Assembly: GCA_026770615.1 (NCBI GenBank)
Contig: MU631940.1
Span: forward strand, 17,138-27,877
DNA: 10,740 bases
Reading direction: 5' to 3'
Source: Pavlovales sp. CCMP2436
Taxonomy: Eukaryota > Haptophyta > Pavlovophyceae > Pavlovales
Each line of letters begins with the position of its first letter. Within the stretch, counting starts at the first letter, position 1. The notes under the pieces are model-generated. The model was not told the origin of the DNA. It did not search any database and saw nothing but the letters and a program-made list of their open reading frames with translations. This document shows, in pieces, positions 6,144 through 10,740 of this stretch. Made by a program: the position numbers and the translations under genes.

Positions 6144-6602
6144 TCCACGTCGGCGGAAAAGGCTCGGACTTGTGCCCCCGCTGAGCGCCGAGCATGACGA
6201 CCAGTATCGATGATTGTCAACTGCACACAGTCCCATTCCAGCCCATCCAGTCTCATGAATCTCAGTCTCCGTCCCGCACGCTTGCGATTCGTCGCATCTC
6301 TTCAGTCCCCGTCGCCAGCTGGCTTCTTCGATCAAAGCGTGTGTAGTACTAACTCTAGCTTTTAGGCGTGTTAGATAGTTTGCCGGAGGCAGAGGCAGAA
6401 GTGTGGCGACCAACGGTCGTCGCCGGGTCCGACCTTGGGCAATAATAGGCTTCGTTGTACTGCCGGAAGCCATGCCCGGCCCTGCTGGGTGCAAAGCCCG
6501 AGACCTGAGGGCGAGAGTTGCCACTCGACATTGATGTATATTACTGATTGGGATTCAAGCTGGCGTCTGACTGTTCTGAAAGTTATGCTGGTCTAAGCGC
6601 TG
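6144..6602. other. Spacer between the 5955 ORF and MITE B
   Basis: Mixed composition, no strong coding signal. On the minus strand a 58-codon ATG frame (about 6532 down to 6356; MSSGNSRPQVSGFAPSRAGH...) and a longer 161-codon frame are open, but neither shows the G/C third-position bias of the other genes. The duplication site GCTG of MITE B is at 6599-6602. Confidence 0.4.
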
Positions 6603-7019
6603 GGGTCGAAATCCAAATTAGTGGCCAGTCCGGGGGGAAATTGCGAAAAAGTCAGGTGAAAATCCTTTGGAGTAACTCACGAATCGTGTTGGGCACAGTG
6701 GAGTCAGATGCATATTCGCGAATGGGGCGGCCCATTCACGAATCTGCATCTAACTCCCCTGTGCCCCATCGGGAACCATGACTTTCCTATCGCTTCCGAG
6801 CGCTAGGAATCGGAAATGTTAGTTACCTTTAGCATGTTGTCGAACCCAAATGCACTCGAGAGCCACACGAGGTGGGCTACGACCGTCGAGAAGGGCTCTA
6901 TTTGACAACAGCTATTAGTACTTAGCGCGCAGGGACGAAGAATGTCTACTACTTAGTCCCGCCCACAACTTTACCTCCTCCCCAGTGCGGAATCGCGCCA
7001 CTAATTTGGATTTCGACCC
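6603..7019 (-). mobile_element. MITE copy B (417 bp), same family as A, inverted
   Basis: Ends are GGGTCGAAATCCAAATTAG and its complement, identical for about 23 bases. Flanked by GCTG at 6599-6602 and 7020-7023, a 4-bp target-site duplication. Read on the minus strand it aligns with copy A along its length (for example CGCGATTCCGCACTGGGGAG near one end). The central hairpin has arms 6691-6726 and 6731-6766 with about four imperfect pairs in 36. No transposase ORF. Both terminal repeats differ from copy A at the same two positions. Confidence 0.88.
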
Positions 7020-7023
7020 GCTG

Positions 7024-7210
7024 CGTCGCCCATTGCTTGCTGCTCGTGCCTTAGTCAGTTGCGCTGGCATTAGTGAAAATGAATCATAGATAGATAGCAT
7101 CAGTATAGATACAGCTTGAGCTGAATGAATGAAGAGATATATTAAACTAATCACTAGTATCTGCATGCTGTTGGTAGTAAGTACTGTACAGTAGCTTGAT
7201 TCTTGAACAG
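7024..7210. other. AT-rich spacer
   Basis: GATA-type and GAATGAAT simple-sequence patches (about 7081-7135); no gene. It ends TTGAACAG at 7203-7210, a possible acceptor for the frame that follows. Confidence 0.4.
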
Positions 7211-7380
7211 CGACAACACTCAAGGCCGACCGCCAAGCAGAGCGACTAGAGGAAGATCTAGTGCACACACAAGTCGGTGCCACTGCCAGCGTGCACGCGC
7301 CCGTCTGGCAGTTCGACAGACATCGCGACGGGCTCGAGCGTCTAGCCGGAAGCTGCGGGTTGAGGGCGAGAGATCACTGA
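7211..7380 (+). CDS. Candidate exon or gene fragment, charged helical segment
   Basis: Frame open from 7207 to TGA 7378-7380, no ATG. The translation begins TTLKADRQAERLEEDLVHTQ, an amphipathic charged helix, continues VGATASVHAPVWQFDRHRDG and then LERLAGSCGLRARDH. Composition is more protein-like than the Arg-rich overlapping ATG frame (7203-7598). AACAG at 7206-7210 could be an acceptor. A donor would be GG/GTTGAG near 7358. It may be a remnant interrupted by the adjacent repeat array. Family unknown. Confidence 0.25.
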
Positions 7381-7405
7381 CCACTAGACCAGAGCGAGAG
7401 AGGCC

Positions 7406-7494
7406 GAAGAGGAGAAGAGGAGAAGAGGAGAAGCGGAGAAGAGGAGAAGCGGAGAAGAGGAGAAGCGGAGAAGGGGAGAAGCGGAGAAGAGGAG
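7406..7494 (+). repeat. GAGAAGMGG purine minisatellite
   Basis: About ten 9-base units GAGAAGAGG/GAGAAGCGG, often alternating as an 18-base pair. All-purine apart from the C. It would encode a Glu/Lys/Arg tract in any plus frame but no gene is supported. Confidence 0.85.
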
Positions 7495-7587
7495 CACACC
7501 GCCAGCGCCGCGGACAGCTCGCCGGCGGGCGCAGTCGAGCTGGGGAACGGCGATGGCAGTCCGCGCACTCATTAATGAATGAATTAA

Positions 7588-7593
7588 TTTATT
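7588..7593 (-). terminator. Poly(A) signal AATAAA for the minus-strand gene
   Basis: Minus-strand AATAAA about 55 bases after the stop codon at 7649-7651, inside an AT-rich patch (7567-7598) that also forms an ATGAAT/ATTCAT hairpin. Position fits a 3' end signal. Confidence 0.4.
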
Positions 7594-7648
7594 CATAAGG
7601 TGGGTGGCACGTGTCGTCTCGCGCGTTGGTCGCAGCGGTCGCAGCGAG

Positions 7649-10600
7649 TCAGGAGCGCCAGGCGCCGTCGGAGCGCCCCTCGAGACGCTCCTCGCGCGGG
7701 CGCCCCTCCGACCCATCGCGGGGGGTGTAGTGCTTGCCGCCCGCCCGCTCCTGCACATCCGCAGTCACAGTCGCAGTTACAGTCGCGGGGTGGGGTGGGG
7801 TGGAACGGGTGAGGGCGGTGAGCGTCCTCGCGCGGGTGCAAGCGGCGGCCAGCAGCAACTGCTGAGAGGAATAAACTAGACTGCTAGCAGCGGGTGTGCG
7901 AGTGCAGGAGAACAAAAGAGGGAGGGGCGGCCAGCGGGTGTCTTCAATAGCAGCGGGTGTGCGCATGGCGACGCACCACCCCCGCCTTTGGCCTGTGTGC
8001 TGCCCCCGTCCCCGGCGCCACCTGCGGCACAGTTTGCGCGGCGGCGGCGGCGGCGCGCACGGCTTTGGAGGTGGAGGAGGAGGAGGGAGGCGAGGCGAGT
8101 GCTAGGGCCGGGAAGGTGGCAGGCGGCAAAGCGGCGGCAGCGGCGGTGGTGGAGAGCGACTGCGATCCCGCGGCGCGCGTGCCGAGCGGCGGCTTCTGCA
8201 CGATGGCGGCCCACGCGCCCGCCCTGCCCGCCGAGCCGGGCGGCGTGGCACCGTGCGAAGGCGAGCGCAAGGGGGAAGCTGCGCCGGAGGAGGCGCCGCC
8301 CCTGCTGCCCCTGCTGCCGCTGGTGCCTCTGCGCTCGCCCAGCTCGCTGCTGTGGCTGTCGCGGTCGCGCGAGCCCGTCGAGCCGAGCGCGCTCCCCGCC
8401 CACGCGCCCACGGGCGAGGTGCGCGCCCCCTCGCCGCCGGGCGCGCTGGCGGCGAGGGAGGAGAGCGAGTGGGCGAGTGAGAGGGGGGTCACGCCGGGGG
8501 GCGGCGGGCGCTCGGCGGCGGGCTTGGCCAGGGCGGTGGCGGGCGGCGGTGGCGCGGCGGCGGCGGCGGCGAGGTTCCCGCTGCCCCACACGGAAGCCTT
8601 GCGCGCGGGCGGGGCGGGCAGGCTGTTGTTGTTGTTGATGATGTTGATATTTTTCCTGTTATTAGCGTTGATTCTGGTTTACTACTTCCTTGTGCATTTG
8701 TGATGATGACTGAATACCACATCTCGCTCCTTGTGCATTTGTGATGATGACTGAATACCACATCTCGCTGTTGCTGTTGACAATGATTTTATAAGACTAA
8801 TAGTGTAATAATGATTGTATCATACTAATTTAGTTTAAGTTTTGTTGATATTGTTGTTTGCTGTGTTGACCTGCTGTTGTTGACGAGGTTGTGGCAGCTG
8901 TTGTTCTGGCTGCCGCTGCCGATGGGGGGGAAGGCCTGCGGGGGGGGGGCAGTTAGGGGATGGGGAGCAGTTAAAGGGTGGGGAGTAGTTAAGGGGTGGG
9001 GAGCAGTTAGGGGGTGGGGAGCAGTTAGGGGGTGGGGAGCAGTTAGGGGATGGGGAGCAGTTAGGGGATGGGGGGCAGTTATGGGATGGGGAGCAGTTAG
9101 GAGGTGGGGGGCAATTAGGAGGTGGGGGACAGTTGAGGAATGGGGAGCAGTTAGGGGGTGGGGAGCAGCGGGCTTCTGTGCGAGGGCAGGGAGGGGGCGT
9201 GTTTTAGTGTTTTAGTGCTTTGAGTTTTTTGAGTTTTTGGGTTTCGTAGTTTTGTAGTTTATTCGCTGTCTTGGGGGTTTGTGTTGGGTTTTGTGGGGTG
9301 TACCCTCGAGGGCTCAACAGATTGACGCTCAGACGCTGCCACCCAGGGCCTCCTGGACGCAGAAACTGCGCCCCAGGCGGTCTAAGGGGCATCATAACAG
9401 TACATGGGTGCGGCCGAGGTGTGCTTAAATAATGCGAACAATAGTTTCTAGTGTTTTGTAGTTTTTGTTTGGGTTTTGTTTTGGGTTTTGTGGGGTGATT
9501 CTTAAGAATTGATATAATAAAAATGAGTAATAATAATAAGAATTTTGTTATGTTTTAGAATAGTACCTCGAGTGAGTCTGCGAGCGCGAATGCGTTCGCC
9601 TGCGCGCCCGCCTTCCCCCCCTGCATAAGAGTATGATTATTGTTATTGGTCATATTAAGAAATAGTCAGAAATTAATTATTCTTATTGCTAATTCTCATT
9701 TATTATTTCTTCATACTTCTTAATAATTCACAAGAACCATCATTACCGCGGCCGCGGCGACTGCGAAGGCCCCCCACTCGGCGGTGCTACCCGCGGCGGC
9801 GGCGGCGAGCGCTGCGCTGGACTCCTTGCCGTCGGCCGTTGCCTGCGCCTCTGCCACGGCGAGCGAGAGCGCGGCGAACGAAGAAAGCACCTGCGTCCAA
9901 AAATTAATTTAATTCTGAAATAAATTTAATTGTTAATTCTCAATTAGTGATTCACTTATTAATCCAATTCAATTATTAATCCAATTCATTTAGTCATTCG
10001 ATTCAATTATATATTTAGTTCAATTATTAATTCGATTGAATTGAGGAGAGCACCTGCGTGCGAATCGAGGAAAGGAAAGTCAATTCAATTCAATAAAATC
10101 AAGTCAAGTCAATTCCATTCAATCAATTCAAGTCAAGTCAAGTCAGAGGGAGTAGAGTCATGCTTGTTTTAGTGTTCTTGTATTATGATTCGCGTTGTGT
10201 AGGTCTTTTCTTGCTGGGTGCTGCTACTTCTTGTTGTGCATCATCTTGTTGGGAATAGTGGCCGGGGGGAGGATATAGCAGCCACCCCCGTGAAAAGGAA
10301 CAGGCTCGGCGAGCTGCGCACAGCGCACGTCATTCTAACATTATTTTATCTGCATCATGATAGCTGAAATTTTTGTTGTGTGGTTCTTCTTGTTGTGCAG
10401 CAGTTGTGCAGCATGATCACATAAAAGTACCACGCAACAAGAGACTCACACAACGCGAATAAGATTGAAATAAGAATCATGACTCTACTCCCTCTTCTTG
10501 TGCAGCAGTGAGTCTGTGTGCGTGTATGTATGTGTGTCTGTCTTTCTGTGTGTGTGGGGGGGGGGTAGGGGGGGAGGAGGGGATCACCTGTGGTTCGGGC

Positions 10601-10740
10601 GTGCGCGTGGTGGGCGAGCGCGCGGCCACCATCGGCATGGCCGTGGGCATGGCGCCCCCCCCCGCAGCTGCTGCGATGGCGGCGGCTGCGCGTGTGGCCT
10701 TGCCGGGCGAGAGGTGCAGCAGCGACGCGATGGCACCCAC
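7649..10740 (-). CDS. Multi-exon Ala/Ser/Pro-rich protein, 5' end outside window
   Basis: Inferred exons, in transcript order: 10588-10740 (partial), 9747-9890, 9567-9620, possibly 9304-9381, 8871-8935, 8022-8622, 7649-7858 with TGA. Each is bounded by AG and GT (donors GTGATC, GTAATG, GTACTA, GTACAC, GTCAAC, GTGGCG), and all phases agree: 0 everywhere except phase 2 between 8871 and 8622. About 408 residues are visible, 434 with the optional exon. Segments include VGAIASLLHLSPGKATRAAA, VLSSFAALSLAVAEAQATAD, KAGAQANAFALADSLE, AFPPIGSGSQNNSCHNLV, ARKASVWGSGNLAAAA, and a charged C-terminus near GGKHYTPRDGSEGRPREERL. Third positions are nearly all G/C and exons stand out sharply from AT-rich introns. 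No known domain; mostly disordered, so possibly a regulatory or scaffold protein. The donors are not uniform, so exact boundaries are uncertain. The plus strand of 8022-8622 is also open, but splice signals favour minus. Confidence 0.5.
7859..8021 (-). other. Last intron of the minus-strand gene, tandem CAGCAG acceptor
   Basis: Donor CAG/GTGGCG at 8022/8021. The acceptor is TTTATTCCTCTCAGCAG, where either AG keeps frame and adds or removes one Gln. If retained, translation runs in frame from the upstream exon to a TGA at 7944-7946. Confidence 0.4.
8688..8769. repeat. 41-bp tandem duplication (two exact copies)
   Basis: 8688-8728 and 8729-8769 are identical, starting CCTTGTGCATTTG and ending CATCTCGCT. 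Lies in the 8623-8870 intron of the minus-strand gene. Exact identity implies a recent duplication or an assembly slip. Confidence 0.95.
8950..9165 (+). repeat. 18-bp minisatellite, 12 units, in an intron
   Basis: Exactly 12 contiguous units of CAGTTAGGGGRTGGGGAG with scattered substitutions and no length change. Directly before it is a 9-G run (8941-8949). On the transcribed (minus) sense each unit reads CTCCCCAYCCCCTAACTG: a pyrimidine tract with CTAAC, ending just upstream of the acceptor at 8936-8938. The plus strand has dense G-quadruplex potential. Confidence 0.95.
9200..9500. repeat. T/G-rich direct repeats in introns
   Basis: GTTTTGTAGTTT-like sequence followed by GGGTTTTGTGGGGTG occurs at about 9248-9300 and 9452-9497 (15-base exact cores at 9286-9300 and 9483-9497). 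Each precedes a GTAC-type donor of the minus gene on the other strand (9303 and 9566). The possible exon 9304-9381 lies between them. Confidence 0.55.
9901..10145. repeat. AATTC/AAGTC simple-sequence region in an intron
   Basis: Degenerate repetition of CAATT, TTAAT and, from 10078, CAAGT/CAATT units. It is interrupted at 10041-10068 by a GC-richer island containing AGCACCTGCGT (10049-10059), identical to the exon boundary at 9886-9896. Confidence 0.7.
10146..10494. repeat. Inverted repeat within the first visible intron
   Basis: Arms 10146-10200 and 10448-10494. Exact blocks are GAGGGAGTAGAGTCATG (10146-10162) against 10478-10494 and ATTCGCGTTGTGT (10188-10200) against 10448-10460, with a diverged middle. 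The loop holds TTCTTGTTGTGCA twice (about 10228 and 10388) and a GC-rich island (10260-10330) with no frame-compatible exon. Confidence 0.75.

Noticed and set aside
6039..6524. 161-codon minus-strand ORF
   Set aside because: No third-position bias, and it is antisense to the better 5955-6143 ORF.
3177..6781. Peptides sharing MGRPIHES in both orientations
   Set aside because: They come from the MITE palindromes, not from a conserved gene family.
7203..7598. 131-codon Arg/Glu-rich plus ORF
   Set aside because: Largely the purine minisatellite in translation; the rest has shifted-frame composition.
7957..8703. 248-codon plus-strand ORF
   Set aside because: It shares third positions with the minus frame, so GC bias cannot separate them, and its base pattern at codon positions 1 and 2 mildly favours plus. 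However, it has no good start, runs into AT-rich intron-like sequence at its end, and the minus frame fits a consistent set of splice sites.
8950..9165. Telomere-like repeat
   Set aside because: TTAGGGG occurs, but inside a regular 18-base unit with TGGGGAGCAG, internal to the window and varied in sequence.
10261..10313. GC-rich island as an extra exon
   Set aside because: An acceptor is present (GTGCGCAG), but the only near donor leaves 28 bases, which breaks the frame shared by the neighbouring exons.
1..10740. tRNA, rRNA or CRISPR
   Set aside because: No cloverleaf with A/B boxes, rRNA core motifs or regular spacer-repeat array was seen.

Overview
The window looks like nuclear DNA of a unicellular eukaryote. 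The coding stretches are very GC-rich with almost exclusively G or C at third codon positions. They are interrupted by GT-AG introns and separated by AT-rich, repeat-rich spacers. There are TATA-type promoter motifs, miniature inverted-repeat transposons and no bacterial operon or ribosome-binding-site structure. A GC-rich microalga (haptophyte-like or another chromist lineage) is my best guess, based on codon use and a Myb protein with Cys-Cys-His-Cys motifs. The sequence does not settle the lineage. The first 66 bases (a C followed by G only) look like a sequence end.

Layout. 1-1700 holds a possible 5'-truncated coding frame (68-343), a small two-exon gene for a single-pass membrane protein (708-1104), and two coding-looking fragments (1353-1553 and 1603-1671). 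1971-5704 is a 3.7-kb block bounded by two ~200-bp inverted repeats. Inside it are a G-run/CCAACCT repeat family (2202-3082), a TATA promoter with a splice donor but no convincing ORF (2522-2747), a 415-bp MITE (3083-3497), a short inverted-repeat element (3548-3667), and the best gene in the window (3816-4997). That gene encodes a 393-residue single-repeat Myb protein with a CX2CX6HXC motif on each side of the Myb repeat. 5955-6143 holds a short unrecognised ORF. 6603-7019 is a second copy of the MITE in the opposite orientation.

From 10740 down to 7649 on the minus strand I infer a multi-exon gene that is cut by the window edge. At least six exons are bounded by AG/GT and keep one open frame. 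The gene ends with an AATAAA at 7588-7593. Its product is Ala/Ser/Pro-rich, low complexity and unrecognised. Its introns carry a 12-copy 18-bp minisatellite, a 41-bp tandem duplication and AATT-type repeats.

Most notable: (1) the two MITEs have 4-bp target-site duplications (AATT and GCTG), matched terminal inverted repeats and a central hairpin whose substitutions are partly compensatory; (2) a perfect 16-mer occurs three times around the Myb block; (3) large inverted repeats bracket the Myb gene; (4) the minisatellite puts a branch-point-like CTAAC in every unit of an intron. No virus, toxin, CRISPR, rRNA or tRNA was seen. All identities and gene models were worked out by eye.
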